Positions 9,091 through 18,255 of a stretch of 64,000 nucleotides of DNA are shown one piece after another. A program made the position numbers and the translations under genes. The notes under the pieces were generated by a model, which saw only the letters and a program-made list of their open reading frames with translations, made no database searches and was not told the DNA's origin. The DNA lies in the NCBI GenBank assembly GCA_903831255.1, contig CAIKWZ010000024.1, forward strand, positions 48,614-112,613, written 5' to 3'. The DNA is from an uncultured Alphaproteobacteria bacterium. GTDB lineage: Bacteria; Pseudomonadota; Alphaproteobacteria; Caulobacterales; Hyphomonadaceae. Position 1 is the stretch's first letter, and every line of letters starts with the position of its first letter.

Positions 9091-10208
9091 TGTCCTGCAC
9101 CCTCGTCCGAACCGGCCTCTTCAAGAGGCATGACCACATCGCCCTCGAGTGTGAACGCCGACCCGGTCGCCAGAACCATGGCGCCGCCCTCCGGCCCATC
9201 CAGCAGCTGAATGAACTCGCCCATACGACGGCCCAGGCTGACGCCGACCTTGGAGACCTTGCCCCCCTCGCCGACGACCATCACCGACGGCCCGCCTGCC
9301 TCATAACGAATAGCGCTCACGGGAACGGTCAGGGCGGACTGCACGACGCCTTTGAAGGTCGCTTCGGCGAACCCTCCCGGCCTGAGGTCGGCATCATAAG
9401 GCAATTCGATGCGAGCACGCCCAAGACCCGTGGCGGCCTCAAGCCGAGGGCTCACAAAACGAACCTTCCCCTCTATCGTTTTTCCGGTCGGCAACTGGAC
9501 CCGGGCGACCTCCCCTATATCGATCTGCGCCAGAGAGATCCCGGGCATCTCAGCATCCAGCTCGACGAGCCCGCCGCGTGCGATACGGAAATAGGGCGTG
9601 GCGCCTCCGACGCTCGAAATATCTCCGGGCCGCAGAGAACGCTGAAGGATCTGTCCTGCAACCGGCGCTCGGAGCACCATGCGCGCTTCGCGAGCTCGCA
9701 TTTCCTGCACCATCGCACTGGCCGCCAGAACGCTGGCTTCCGCGCTCATGACCTCCATCCGCCGCTGCTCGAGAAGCTCCTTGGAGAAGGCGCCCGCCGC
9801 TTCAAGGTTCTGAGCTCGATCGAACTGCGACCGCTTGAACTCCGCCGAAGCCTTTTGCTGCGCCAGAGACGCCTCCGCCTGGGCAATTTGCGCCCTGAGC
9901 AGAGTGTCGTCCATCCGGGCGAGAGGCTGACCCTGCTTAACCCAGTCGCCTTCATCCACCAGAACCGCCTGGACGCGGTAGCCCATAAGCTCAGAACTGA
10001 CCGCCGCTTCCTCCCGGACAACCAGCCTGCCGGTCGCCATCATGTCTTCTGAAACGTCCCTTATCGCGACGCGGACGACCCGCATGGTCTGCACGGCCGC
10101 CTGAGCCGCGCCCTCCCGTTCCCCGGCCGGCGCAGGCTTCTGGCCGCATGCGCTCAGGGACAGGGCGGCGAGACCGACCCCGGCGATCGTGATCATGCGG
10201 TACGTCAT
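9087..10208 (-). CDS. RND efflux periplasmic adaptor (membrane fusion protein), lipoprotein
   Basis: A 373-residue adaptor linking the RND permease to an outer-membrane channel. Start ATG 10208 gives a lipoprotein signal peptide (residues 1-20, lipobox LSAC). A longer open frame exists upstream, but it has no signal peptide and runs into low-similarity sequence. The body shows the usual order: beta-barrel/lipoyl half around MGYRVQAVLVDEGDWVKQGQ, an Ala/Gln/Glu-rich coiled-coil hairpin at about 95-160, a second lipoyl half (RAPVAGQI) and C-terminal barrel domains. The stop overlaps the permease start by 4 nt. Confidence 0.93.
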   Translation of the reverse strand: MTYRMITIAGVGLAALSLSACGQKPAPAGEREGAAQAAVQTMRVVRVAIRDVSEDMMATGRLVVREEAAVSSELMGYRVQAVLVDEGDWVKQGQPLARMDDTLLRAQIAQAEASLAQQKASAEFKRSQFDRAQNLEAAGAFSKELLEQRRMEVMSAEASVLAASAMVQEMRAREARMVLRAPVAGQILQRSLRPGDISSVGGATPYFRIARGGLVELDAEMPGISLAQIDIGEVARVQLPTGKTIEGKVRFVSPRLEAATGLGRARIELPYDADLRPGGFAEATFKGVVQSALTVPVSAIRYEAGGPSVMVVGEGGKVSKVGVSLGRRMGEFIQLLDGPEGGAMVLATGSAFTLEGDVVMPLEEAGSDEGAGQ

Positions 10209-10339
10209 CTTGTGGTCCTCAGGCGTTTGTCTCGGGTTCGCCCGAGCGTCGCCCCACCCTTTCGGGGCGCCGCCCGGCGGCTCCCCCGCCCTGTTTCGGG
10301 TCAAGGGAGCCGGAAGTCGGGGGAGGCTCTTGTCATTAT

Positions 10340-10357
10340 GGAAACTCTGAGGTTTCC
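10340..10357. promoter_or_regulatory. Candidate TetR operator between efflux operon and tetR
   Basis: A perfect 6-bp inverted repeat, GGAAAC (10340-10345) and GTTTCC (10352-10357) with a 6-bp spacer, lies in the 221-bp divergent gap. On the minus strand it directly precedes a CATAAT -10-like hexamer at 10335-10340, the usual place for a TetR-family operator. Assignment to this repressor is inference from position and symmetry. Confidence 0.4.
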
Positions 10358-10429
10358 TTACCGCGATCGGTGTCGCGTGAAAACATGGCGATGTCGTTAA
10401 GTCGTTCAAATTAATGTGCTGGATACGTC

Positions 10430-11086
10430 TTGGATCGCCACGAGGATCACATATCCCCCCCCACACTCCGGGAGCGCATCCTGACGGCCGCGCGGCGCGT
10501 CTTTCTCGACGGCCCCCCCGAGCAGGCGACCATGGACGCCGTCGCGCAGGCGGCCGGAATGTCGAAGAAGACCATCTACCGGGAGTTTCGCAGCCAGTTC
10601 GAGCTCCTTGCCTGCCTGCTGGAGGATAAGGTCGCAGATCTTTCCGCTCTCCCGCGCCCCGAAACGACGGACGATCTGCCCGATCAGCTGCTTTCCCTTC
10701 TGTTGCGTTTCGCCAGCCACATGACCTCTCCACGTTCGATAGGGCTGATCCGGCTGATGGTCGCCGAAGCCCGCCGATATCCCGACCTTGCGAGCCGCCA
10801 CCCATCGCGAGGCCGGGCAGCGCCGATCATCGCCGACTGGCTCTCGCACCCGGCAGTCCAGGAGCGCTACGACATCGACGATCCGATGGAGGCAGCCGCC
10901 ATGCTCGTGGGCATGGTGACCCAGGATGCAGCGGTTCGGCTGCTGATCCGGGGGGAAGACCCTCTTCCAACAGGGGTCATCGAAGCGCGCGTGCGAAAGG
11001 CGGTATCGATTTTTCTCAAAGGGTGCCTTCGCGAAAAGGCTCACAGCGTCGTTGAAAGCACAAAAAGTTGTTCGGCTGAGAGGTAA
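10430..11086 (+). CDS. TetR family transcriptional regulator
   Basis: A 218-residue repressor, probably of the divergent RND pump. The N-terminal TetR helix-turn-helix covers about residues 13-60 (RERILTAARRVF, then the recognition part AGMSKKTIYREF). The C-terminal ligand domain is poorly conserved, as usual. The frame has a stop at 10412-10414, and the only start before the HTH is TTG 10430; the next ATG would delete part of the DNA-binding domain. A candidate operator palindrome lies 70 bp upstream. The ligand is unknown, but bile, drug or solvent-like inducers are typical of this arrangement. Confidence 0.88.
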   Translation: MDRHEDHISPPTLRERILTAARRVFLDGPPEQATMDAVAQAAGMSKKTIYREFRSQFELLACLLEDKVADLSALPRPETTDDLPDQLLSLLLRFASHMTSPRSIGLIRLMVAEARRYPDLASRHPSRGRAAPIIADWLSHPAVQERYDIDDPMEAAAMLVGMVTQDAAVRLLIRGEDPLPTGVIEARVRKAVSIFLKGCLREKAHSVVESTKSCSAER

Positions 11087-11208
11087 GCCGTTTTGCTGGC
11101 CGGGCTCCGGACGAACGTCCGAAAGAGCCGATTGAGGCTTTGCACCGAATGATGAGCGGGCATAAACATCCCAACGCTCCCAAGGCGCTCGCACTGCAGG
11201 TGTCGTCC

Positions 11209-12270
11209 ATGTCGGCAATCTCCGTTCTTCCCGTGATCATGTCCGGCGGCTCAGGAACACGCCTCTGGCCGCTGTCCACCTCCGACCGACCCAAGCAGTT
11301 CCACGCCCTCGGCGCTCAACGGACCATGATTCAGGAAACGGCCCTGCGGCTGGCGTCAGCCGAGACGGGCCTCAATGTTCTCGGTCCCGCCATTATCGGC
11401 AATATCCGGCACGCAGACCTGATTGCCTCCCAGCTTGCCGAGGTCGGCATTTCACCCACCTTCACAGCCCTGGAGCCCGTCGGACGCAACACAGCCGCCA
11501 CTGCCGCCGCCGCTGCGCAGCTCGCTCTCGAGTACGCTCCGGGGGCTCTGGTTCTTCTGATGCCAGCCGACCATGTGGTGTCCAATCCTGCAGCGTTCCT
11601 GCGCGCCATATCCGTCAGCGCAGAGACAGCGAAAAGCCGAATCGTCACCTTCGGCATGCGCCCCACCGGACCAGAGACAGGATACGGCTACATCAAACAG
11701 GGACGGGACCTGGCGGACGGCGTCCATGAGGTCGCGGCATTCCGGGAAAAGCCCGTCAAGGAGGTCGCGGAGACCTACCTTCAGGAAGGCGGCTATAGCT
11801 GGAATTCAGGCGTCTTCTTCTTTGATCCGACCGTGATGCTGAATGAGTTCTCCCTCACCTCGCCTGACATCCGTGATCGGACGCTTGATGCGCTCAGACA
11901 GGGGGTGCGTCATGACCGAACGCTCCTCATCGACGCTCAGATCTTTGCGACCGTGCGTTCCGCGCCGATCGATATTGCGGTCATGGAGCCGACCCAACGA
12001 GCTGCGGTGACGCCCTGCGACATCGGATGGGCTGACGTCGGATCATGGTCGGAACTCTGGCGCCTGTCGGAACAGGACGCCTCAGGAAATGTGACGATCG
12101 GACCGTCATTAATTGTCGACGGATCCGACAATCTCGTCCGCTCTGAGGGAATTCATGTGTCCATCGCGGGCGTCAGCGGCCTTGTAGTCGTCGCGACGAA
12201 GGACGGGATCCTTATCATTCCGAAAGAGCGGGCCCAGGACGTCGGAAAACTTATCCCCGGCAGAAAGTGA
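11209..12270 (+). CDS. Mannose-1-phosphate guanylyltransferase
   Basis: A 353-residue nucleotidyltransferase making GDP-mannose from mannose-1-phosphate and GTP, a precursor for surface polysaccharides. The N-terminal signature GGSGTRLWPLS is at residues 13-23. The GRNTAATAAAAA, FREKP, YSWNSGVF and DIGWADVGSW segments of the ManC/CpsB family are all present. It is the short form, without the C-terminal phosphomannose isomerase cupin domain. ATG 11209 places the signature at its usual distance from the start; earlier in-frame starts (TTG 11140, ATG 11149 or 11152) would add about 20 unconserved residues. No other polysaccharide gene is close by. Confidence 0.9.
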   Translation: MSAISVLPVIMSGGSGTRLWPLSTSDRPKQFHALGAQRTMIQETALRLASAETGLNVLGPAIIGNIRHADLIASQLAEVGISPTFTALEPVGRNTAATAAAAAQLALEYAPGALVLLMPADHVVSNPAAFLRAISVSAETAKSRIVTFGMRPTGPETGYGYIKQGRDLADGVHEVAAFREKPVKEVAETYLQEGGYSWNSGVFFFDPTVMLNEFSLTSPDIRDRTLDALRQGVRHDRTLLIDAQIFATVRSAPIDIAVMEPTQRAAVTPCDIGWADVGSWSELWRLSEQDASGNVTIGPSLIVDGSDNLVRSEGIHVSIAGVSGLVVVATKDGILIIPKERAQDVGKLIPGRK

Positions 12271-12350
12271 CCGGCCAGGCCCCTGCGGTCTGGTTCAGAC
12301 TATTCCTGTACGCCTGACGAGAAGGCGCGCGTCGCTTCCATACGGCCGCA

Positions 12351-13958
12351 TCACTCGCCCTCACTCAGACCCGTATCGAACATCGCCCTTGCACTCGCAT
12401 AATCAGGCTTACCGTTCGGCGCCCTCGGAACATGCTCCAGAAACATGATTTGACGCGGCGCCTTGTAGTGGGCCAGACGCCCCCTGACGTGCTCAACCAA
12501 CTCCGCTTCGGACAGGCTCAGTCCAGCCACGGCTTCCACGACGGCCGAGATGGACTGACCAAACCGCGGATCCGGCCGCCCAAAGACGAGCGCGTCAACC
12601 ACTCCGGGATGCGTCTTGAGAGCTTCCTCAACTTCTTCCGGATAGATCTTCTCACCGCCCGAGTTTATGCAGTGGCTGCCTCGACCAAGAAGCCTGATGC
12701 GTCCATCCGCCTCCACGGTTGCGTGATCGCCCGACAGAAGATGGCGAACGCCATTAATCGTCACGTAGGTGCGTGCGGTCTTCTCGGGGTCCTTATAATA
12801 CCCCAGCGGCAGATTTCCCCATTTCGCTATCAGGCCGACTTCGCCTGAACCCGGGGTGACTGGCGTGAAATCACTCTCTCTCACTACAAGCGTGTTGGGC
12901 GCATCAAATCTCGCCTCCTCGGCCCGGGCGCCGCGGACTGTCACCGAAGCGCCAAGACCGGTTCCTTCAGAGGAACCAAAGCTGTCGAACAGCTGCGCGT
13001 CAGGCATGAAATCCAGCAATCCCTCCTTGACCTCCGGACTCCACATCATGCCGCTCGAAGTGACCACGAGGCACGAGGAAACGTCATAGCGGCCGCCTCC
13101 GGAGCGGAGCTCTTCCAGAAGAGGCTTGCCGAAGGCGTCTCCTACGATCGCCAGTCCTCCACATCGCCATCGGGTCATGGCCTCAAGCACGCGCGGAGGC
13201 TCAAACCGCGGGGCTCGGGTCAGGACGACAGGCGCCGCCTTGCTCATCGCGCTTACCGCCGTAAACAGTCCCGTCCCATGCATGAGAGGCGGGGCAATGA
13301 ATACGGGCAGACGTCCCTCACCCGTCCGGATCTGATCCTGCAGGGCCGAAAGGTTCGCGGGAGGCTCAAGTCCCAGACGAATGGCGCGACCGGCTGCAAG
13401 AACCTCCCACCACACCTCGCTGGGCCACATCACGCCCTTCGGCAAGCCAGTCGTCCCACCCGTGTAAAGCAGGAACATGTCCTGGGGCGACCGGATCATT
13501 TCGAGGGATCGTCCATCTCCGGCGACCAGATCGTCCATAGAGACGAAATCATCCAGCTTCCCGCCAGACGAAATCCACACCTTCACTCCGACCAGACGAG
13601 ACCGAAGGGTCCGCACGATATCGACGAACTCAACATCGAAGACGACGGCCTCTGCGTCGCTGTTTGTCAGCAGATACTCCAGCTCCGCAGGTCCGTAGCG
13701 ATAGTTGACATTCACCGGAGCGATCCGGCCCTTGAAGGCCCCAATGAACGCGGTCATGTAATCGGGACTATTACGCATGTACTGCGCAAGCTTGGATCCG
13801 GGCACCAGTCCTGCATCGTGAAGGGCGCGCGCAAATGAATTGGTCCGCCTGGTGAACTCGCCCCAGGACAGGATGTCCTCGTCGCAGATTATGGCAGGGT
13901 CTTCGGGACGGACAGCCTGTGCCACGGCATCGAACACATCGCCGAAACTCATCGTCAT
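12351..13958 (-). CDS. Acyl-CoA synthetase (AMP-forming)
   Basis: A 535-residue adenylate-forming ligase that activates a carboxylic acid to its CoA thioester through an acyl-AMP. The P-loop-like motif YTGGTTGLPKGVMW is near residue 180. The A5-like FDSFGSSEGTG and the TYV..GVRHLLSGDHATVEADG stretch (A7/A8) are present, and the C-terminal catalytic Lys is in APNGKPDY close to the end. Family members act on fatty, aromatic or terpenoid acids; the specificity is not readable. Together with the acyl-CoA dehydrogenase-like gene at 18256 and the hydroxyacyl-CoA dehydrogenase at 2599, it hints at an accessory beta-oxidation capacity. Confidence 0.9.
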   Translation of the reverse strand: MTMSFGDVFDAVAQAVRPEDPAIICDEDILSWGEFTRRTNSFARALHDAGLVPGSKLAQYMRNSPDYMTAFIGAFKGRIAPVNVNYRYGPAELEYLLTNSDAEAVVFDVEFVDIVRTLRSRLVGVKVWISSGGKLDDFVSMDDLVAGDGRSLEMIRSPQDMFLLYTGGTTGLPKGVMWPSEVWWEVLAAGRAIRLGLEPPANLSALQDQIRTGEGRLPVFIAPPLMHGTGLFTAVSAMSKAAPVVLTRAPRFEPPRVLEAMTRWRCGGLAIVGDAFGKPLLEELRSGGGRYDVSSCLVVTSSGMMWSPEVKEGLLDFMPDAQLFDSFGSSEGTGLGASVTVRGARAEEARFDAPNTLVVRESDFTPVTPGSGEVGLIAKWGNLPLGYYKDPEKTARTYVTINGVRHLLSGDHATVEADGRIRLLGRGSHCINSGGEKIYPEEVEEALKTHPGVVDALVFGRPDPRFGQSISAVVEAVAGLSLSEAELVEHVRGRLAHYKAPRQIMFLEHVPRAPNGKPDYASARAMFDTGLSEGE

Positions 13959-14366
13959 AGACGTCCCCTCCCAGTCTCGTTTTATTGGGTTACCTTGACA
14001 GGACTGCGATGCAGGTAAAGCCCTCCCCGAGGCGCACTTCGCATTTGGCGCCGCGGCCTGACCTTACGCTCGATTGCCTGCCCAGGCATGCGCAGATAGG
14101 ATCTCACCGTCTGTTATGATCCTCTCGCTCGAGTGCCCATCGCTGGGGTCAGGGGCTCTTTTCGGTGCCAGGAGAGATCATGAAGCGGGCGTCTGCGTTC
14201 ACCATTCCGAGCTCGACGACCCCTACGTCATGCGCCGAGAGCCGCCCGCAACTATCCACTTGTGAGTGCAGTCTCGTTGCAGATTATCCCTCAGTGGTCG
14301 GTCTCTGGCGATCATGCTCTGCCAGCGAATTGTCATAACCGAGACGCGCGTGAGGAGATTTTCTAA
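13959..14366. other. 408-bp divergent intergenic region
   Basis: This gap separates the acyl-CoA synthetase and the amino-acid permease, which are divergently transcribed, so it should hold two promoters. A TTGACA hexamer is at 13995-14000, but no convincing -10 follows at the right distance. A 63-codon open frame at 14074-14265 has no recognisable similarity or ribosome site. The region directly before 14367 has a clear GAGGAG ribosome site. I see nothing else. Confidence 0.5.
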
Positions 14367-15752
14367 ATGACTGATACGCCTGTCGCAACGCCTCAGACCC
14401 GCAGCGATCACCCTCAACTCGCCAAGACCCTGCGATCCCGCCATGTGACCATGATCTCGATAGGGGGGATTATCGGAGCCGGGCTGTTCGTAGGGTCATC
14501 AGCAGCCATCGCAGCCATCGGACCGGCCGTTCTGGTCAGCTATGCACTGGCCGGACTGATCGTTCTCTTCGTTATGCGGATGCTCGGAGAAATGGCGGTC
14601 ACACATCCTGACACCGGCGCATTTACCGAATTCTCCCGGCTAGCCCTCGGCCCGCTGGCGGGTTTCACCGCAGGCTGGCTGTACTGGTATTTCTGGGTCG
14701 TCGTCGTCGCCATCGAAGCGATCGCCGGAGCCGCCATCCTGGCAAGATGGATCGATCTGCCAGCGTGGCAGATCGGAGTGGTTCTTATGACGGTTCTCAC
14801 CGCCTCCAATCTGTTCTCCACGCGAACTTATGGCGAGTTCGAATTCTGGTTCTCCTCAATCAAGGTTGCAGCCATCGTCGCTTTTATCGCGATCGCCGGC
14901 GCGCATGTGTCCGGCATGACAGGCGACCATCAGGGAGGGTTTTCGAACCTGTTCAACGACGGCGGCTTCGCTCCATTCGGATGGGGACCAGTCATCGCCG
15001 GCGTCACCACGGTGATTTTCGCTATCGTCGGAGCTGAAATCGCGACTGTCGCCGCTGCCGAGGCGAGAGAAGGCCCCAGAGCGATCGCAAATCTCACCAC
15101 CTCGCTCGTGATGAGAATTGTCCTGTTCTATGTGGGCGCCATCGGTCTCATCCTCGCGGTCATACCATGGCGATCCATCGAGCCGGGATCTTCGCCCTTC
15201 GCAGCCGCCCTGGGACAAGTGGGCGTCCCAGGAGCCGAAGATCTCATGAATGTCGTGGTTCTGGTCGCGGTGCTCTCGTGTCTGAATTCAGGGATTTACG
15301 TCGCCTCGCGAATTCTGTTCACCCTTGCGGCCAAAGGGGATGCCCCGGGCTGGATCGTTAAGCTCGATCGACGCGGCGTGCCGAAGCGGGCGATCCTCAG
15401 CTGTGTTGGGTTCGCATTCCTGGCGCTCGGCGCATCCGTGGTCTCGCCAGGGCAGGTCTTCGCCTTTCTGGTAAACGCCTCGGGCGCGCTGATGATGATC
15501 ATCTATCTGATGACCGTGGCCTCACATATTCGTCTTAGATCCGTCACGGAGCGGACCCGCCCTCAGGATCTGACCCTGAAGGCGTGGTTTTATCCGGTCG
15601 GAAGCTATCTCACAGGAGCGGCGATGATCGCGGTCCTCGCGGCCATGGCGTTGTCGCAGGAGCTCGCCACGCAGCTCTACGCCAGCCTGGCCTGCCTTGG
15701 AGTCACAGTGGCTCTGCACCGCCTGTTCAGGGCCGGACGAAAACAACCCTGA
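14367..15752 (+). CDS. Amino acid permease (APC/AAT family)
   Basis: A 461-residue transporter with about 12 predicted helices. The N-terminal GGIIGAGLFVGS motif in TM1 (residues 33-44), the conserved GEMAVTHPDTGAF stretch and the EIATVAAAEAREG segment after TM6 are typical of the AAT group (GABA, Phe/Tyr, Asn permeases). Uptake would be proton-driven, across the inner membrane. A strong GAGGAG ribosome site precedes ATG 14367. It is convergent with the yghU-like gene, with only 7 bp between stops. Substrate unresolved; GabP-like or AnsP-like are both possible. Confidence 0.9.
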   Translation: MTDTPVATPQTRSDHPQLAKTLRSRHVTMISIGGIIGAGLFVGSSAAIAAIGPAVLVSYALAGLIVLFVMRMLGEMAVTHPDTGAFTEFSRLALGPLAGFTAGWLYWYFWVVVVAIEAIAGAAILARWIDLPAWQIGVVLMTVLTASNLFSTRTYGEFEFWFSSIKVAAIVAFIAIAGAHVSGMTGDHQGGFSNLFNDGGFAPFGWGPVIAGVTTVIFAIVGAEIATVAAAEAREGPRAIANLTTSLVMRIVLFYVGAIGLILAVIPWRSIEPGSSPFAAALGQVGVPGAEDLMNVVVLVAVLSCLNSGIYVASRILFTLAAKGDAPGWIVKLDRRGVPKRAILSCVGFAFLALGASVVSPGQVFAFLVNASGALMMIIYLMTVASHIRLRSVTERTRPQDLTLKAWFYPVGSYLTGAAMIAVLAAMALSQELATQLYASLACLGVTVALHRLFRAGRKQP

Positions 15753-15759
15753 AGGCGCC

Positions 15760-16623
15760 CTACCCCTTGATCGCCATTCGGGCGTCGATGTCAGAGGCTT
15801 CATGACGCTCCGCCAGCTGGGTCTCAGGTTCACCCCAGGTCCGATTGACGATGCGGCCCCGCTTCACAGCCGGGCGGGATGCGATGGCGTCGGTCCAGCG
15901 CTGGACATTGGTGTATGATCCGACATCCAGAAACTCTCCGGCCGAATAGAGAATTCCTTTGGCCAAGGCGCCGTACCACGGCCAGATCGCCATGTCCGCG
16001 ATGGTGTACTCAGACCCCGCGATGTACTCGCTGACCGCAAGACGACGATCGAGAACGTCCATCTGCCTCTTCACCTCCATGGCGAAGCGATCGATCGCAT
16101 ATTCAATCTTCGTCGGAGCATAGGCATAGAAATGCCCCAACCCGCCGCCCAGATACGGTGCGCTTCCCATCTGCCAGAATAGCCAGGAGAAACACTCGGC
16201 GCGCTGAGCGGGATCAACGGGAAGAAACGCTCCGAATTTCTCGGCCAGATAGACGAGGATCGCGCCCGACTCAAACACGCGCACGGGGCTCGGTCCGCTT
16301 TTATCGAGGAGCGCGGGGATCTTCGAGTTCGGGTTGACCTCGACAAATCCGCTGCCGAACTGATCCCCTTCATTGATCCGAATGAGCCAGGCATCGTACT
16401 CCGCCCCGCTTCGCCCGAGGGCCAGAAGCTCCTCGAGCATGACGGTGACCTTCACGCCATTCGGGGTCGCCAGAGAGTAGAGCTGGAGAGGATGACGACC
16501 GACCGGAAGATCCTTATCATGAGTGGGGCCGGCGATCGGTCGGTTTATGTTTGCGAAACGTCCCCCGTTGCCCTTGTTCCATGTCCAGACCTTCGGGGGA
16601 ACATAGGGTTCTGCATCGCTCAT
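15760..16623 (-). CDS. yghU: Glutathione-dependent disulfide-bond oxidoreductase (YghU-like)
   Basis: A 287-residue glutathione S-transferase-fold protein, almost the same length as E. coli YghU (288). The start PPKVWTWNKGNGG.FANINRP.AG and the following GRHPLQLYSLATPNGVKVT are the distinctive YghU/YfcG N-terminus, with the Asn/Thr residues that bind two glutathiones. The NPNSKIPAL cis-Pro motif and the C-terminal helical domain (TIADMAIWPWYG) follow. It reduces organic disulfides or hydroperoxides with glutathione in the cytoplasm. It lies downstream of an APC permease on the same strand, with 103 bp between. Confidence 0.92.
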   Translation of the reverse strand: MSDAEPYVPPKVWTWNKGNGGRFANINRPIAGPTHDKDLPVGRHPLQLYSLATPNGVKVTVMLEELLALGRSGAEYDAWLIRINEGDQFGSGFVEVNPNSKIPALLDKSGPSPVRVFESGAILVYLAEKFGAFLPVDPAQRAECFSWLFWQMGSAPYLGGGLGHFYAYAPTKIEYAIDRFAMEVKRQMDVLDRRLAVSEYIAGSEYTIADMAIWPWYGALAKGILYSAGEFLDVGSYTNVQRWTDAIASRPAVKRGRIVNRTWGEPETQLAERHEASDIDARMAIKG

Positions 16624-16726
16624 GACGGCTCTCCGCTCAAGATCATATGCTCTTGATAACCCGTTCGCGTCCGCTTGCGACAGTGCCGATCTGAAAAATG
16701 ATGACCGTCGCCCTCCGGGGCCGATC

Positions 16727-18202
16727 CTAGGAGTGAGGGTCCGACCGAGCCGGTCCTCCGGCGGTCGAGGCGGATCGCCGGAGAAGTACGAACAAAACCA
16801 ACCCGCCCGCCGACAGCACGAAGAGACCGATGGCTGCCCCTGGTCTGATATGGGTCAGCGTATCCGTCAGACTGCTTCCCCCTGAGGACAGGACGCCCGC
16901 GGCGTAGATCGTCGCCGATGCGGCCATCAATGCACTTGCGACACTGAAGATGACCGGAAGGATCGGGTGAAACGGCGCGCGAAACTCCCGCCGAACGTCG
17001 GGCGCTCGCCGCCGCAGAATGATAACTGCAAGCCCGCTCAGGGTCATGAACACCCAGAAGACAGGGGAGGTGAAATCCACCATCGCTGCAAAGCCGTCCC
17101 CTAACCAGGCCCCCAGAGCGACGAGCGCCAGCGCCGTCACGCTCTGAAGGATGATCGCCGATGCCGCCCCCCCTCGCCTGCCGCTCCATTGGGCGAACAT
17201 CGCGAGGTCCGGCCAATCACGAGCCCAGGCGTAGAGGGTGCGTCCGCCGGTCAGTATTGTGGCGTTGATGGAGGTTGTGACCGCAAGCGCTATCGCCGTC
17301 GTCGTCAGCACTGCGGAAGCGGGCCCGAAGGCCTGGGTCATCAGCTCGGCCGCCGGCGCTTCGCTTTGTGCAAGCCGATCGTATCCGAGACCGCTCAGCA
17401 GAGCCCAGTTCACCCCCAGATAGAGAGCCGTGATAAGCGCCACTGAAATGATCAGGGCGCGCACCATGCTGCGCGCCCCGCCGCGAGCTTCAGCGGACAG
17501 AGTTGAGATCTCACTCCATCCACCGTAGGCAAGCATGGCGAAAACCATGGCGTTGCCTATTTCTGCGCCAGGAGCCGTCAGGCCGGCGAAGGGTTGAACT
17601 TCCTCAGCCCCCGGCCCTTCGCCCCCCCTCCAGACAAGCCAGACGCCAGCAGCAATCACGAGCCCGACGCCGGCAACCTCGATACCCGCCAGTGCAAATT
17701 CCGATCGATTTCCTCCCCCGCGAGGTCGAAGGTTGTAGAGAGTTAAGGCGACAATCGTCGCTGCGGCGTAGGTCGCCTCTCCCGCGTTCCCGATCGGAGC
17801 GAGGTCATTCATGTAGGCGCCGAGCACAAAGGCCAGAAGGGCGATTTGCCCGGTATTGATCACCGCAAGACGAGCCCAGGCAAACATGAAGGCAAGTCGT
17901 CGACCATAGGCCGACTTCAGGAAATGATAGTCTCCTCCGGCATCCGGAAAGGCTGACGCCAATTCAGCATAGCAAAGCGCTCCGATGAGAGAGATCGCTC
18001 CCCCGAGCGCCCAGGCGACATACGTCCACTCGGCGCTTCCGGCCGCCGAGGCGACGGCGGCGGGCGAACGAAAGACACCTGCACCCACCACCATCGCCAC
18101 AGCCAGCATAGCGATGTAGGCGGTCGAAAGGCGACGCGTCGGAATGCCGATGTGCTCGCCGGCAAACATCGCGCGTCTCGAGCCTTCAGGTTGACTGTCC
18201 AT
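16727..18202 (-). CDS. APC family amino acid permease
   Basis: A 491-residue polytopic transporter distinct from the AAT permease at 14367. TM1 carries the APC motif as AVAMVVGAGVFRSPA (residues 34-48), and the loop PDAGGDYHFLKSAYG after TM2 resembles the LAT/y+LAT and YfnA-like branch. About 12 hydrophobic segments are visible, with a polar C-terminus (RRSASTAGG). It sits in a minus-strand run from the MpaB-like gene (20650) through the acyl-CoA dehydrogenase-like gene to yghU, with 53- and 103-bp gaps, so co-expression is possible. Substrate unknown. Confidence 0.85.
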   Translation of the reverse strand: MDSQPEGSRRAMFAGEHIGIPTRRLSTAYIAMLAVAMVVGAGVFRSPAAVASAAGSAEWTYVAWALGGAISLIGALCYAELASAFPDAGGDYHFLKSAYGRRLAFMFAWARLAVINTGQIALLAFVLGAYMNDLAPIGNAGEATYAAATIVALTLYNLRPRGGGNRSEFALAGIEVAGVGLVIAAGVWLVWRGGEGPGAEEVQPFAGLTAPGAEIGNAMVFAMLAYGGWSEISTLSAEARGGARSMVRALIISVALITALYLGVNWALLSGLGYDRLAQSEAPAAELMTQAFGPASAVLTTTAIALAVTTSINATILTGGRTLYAWARDWPDLAMFAQWSGRRGGAASAIILQSVTALALVALGAWLGDGFAAMVDFTSPVFWVFMTLSGLAVIILRRRAPDVRREFRAPFHPILPVIFSVASALMAASATIYAAGVLSSGGSSLTDTLTHIRPGAAIGLFVLSAGGLVLFVLLRRSASTAGGPARSDPHS

Positions 18203-18255
18203 CTCGGCTTCTCTTCAGGGGCGAGGCAGAGGCAAGGAGGCGAAGCGCGGCCTCC

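Noticed and set aside
14074..14265. 63-codon plus-strand open frame in the acs/permease gap
   Set aside because: No ribosome site, no similarity and no conserved-looking composition; treated as non-coding.
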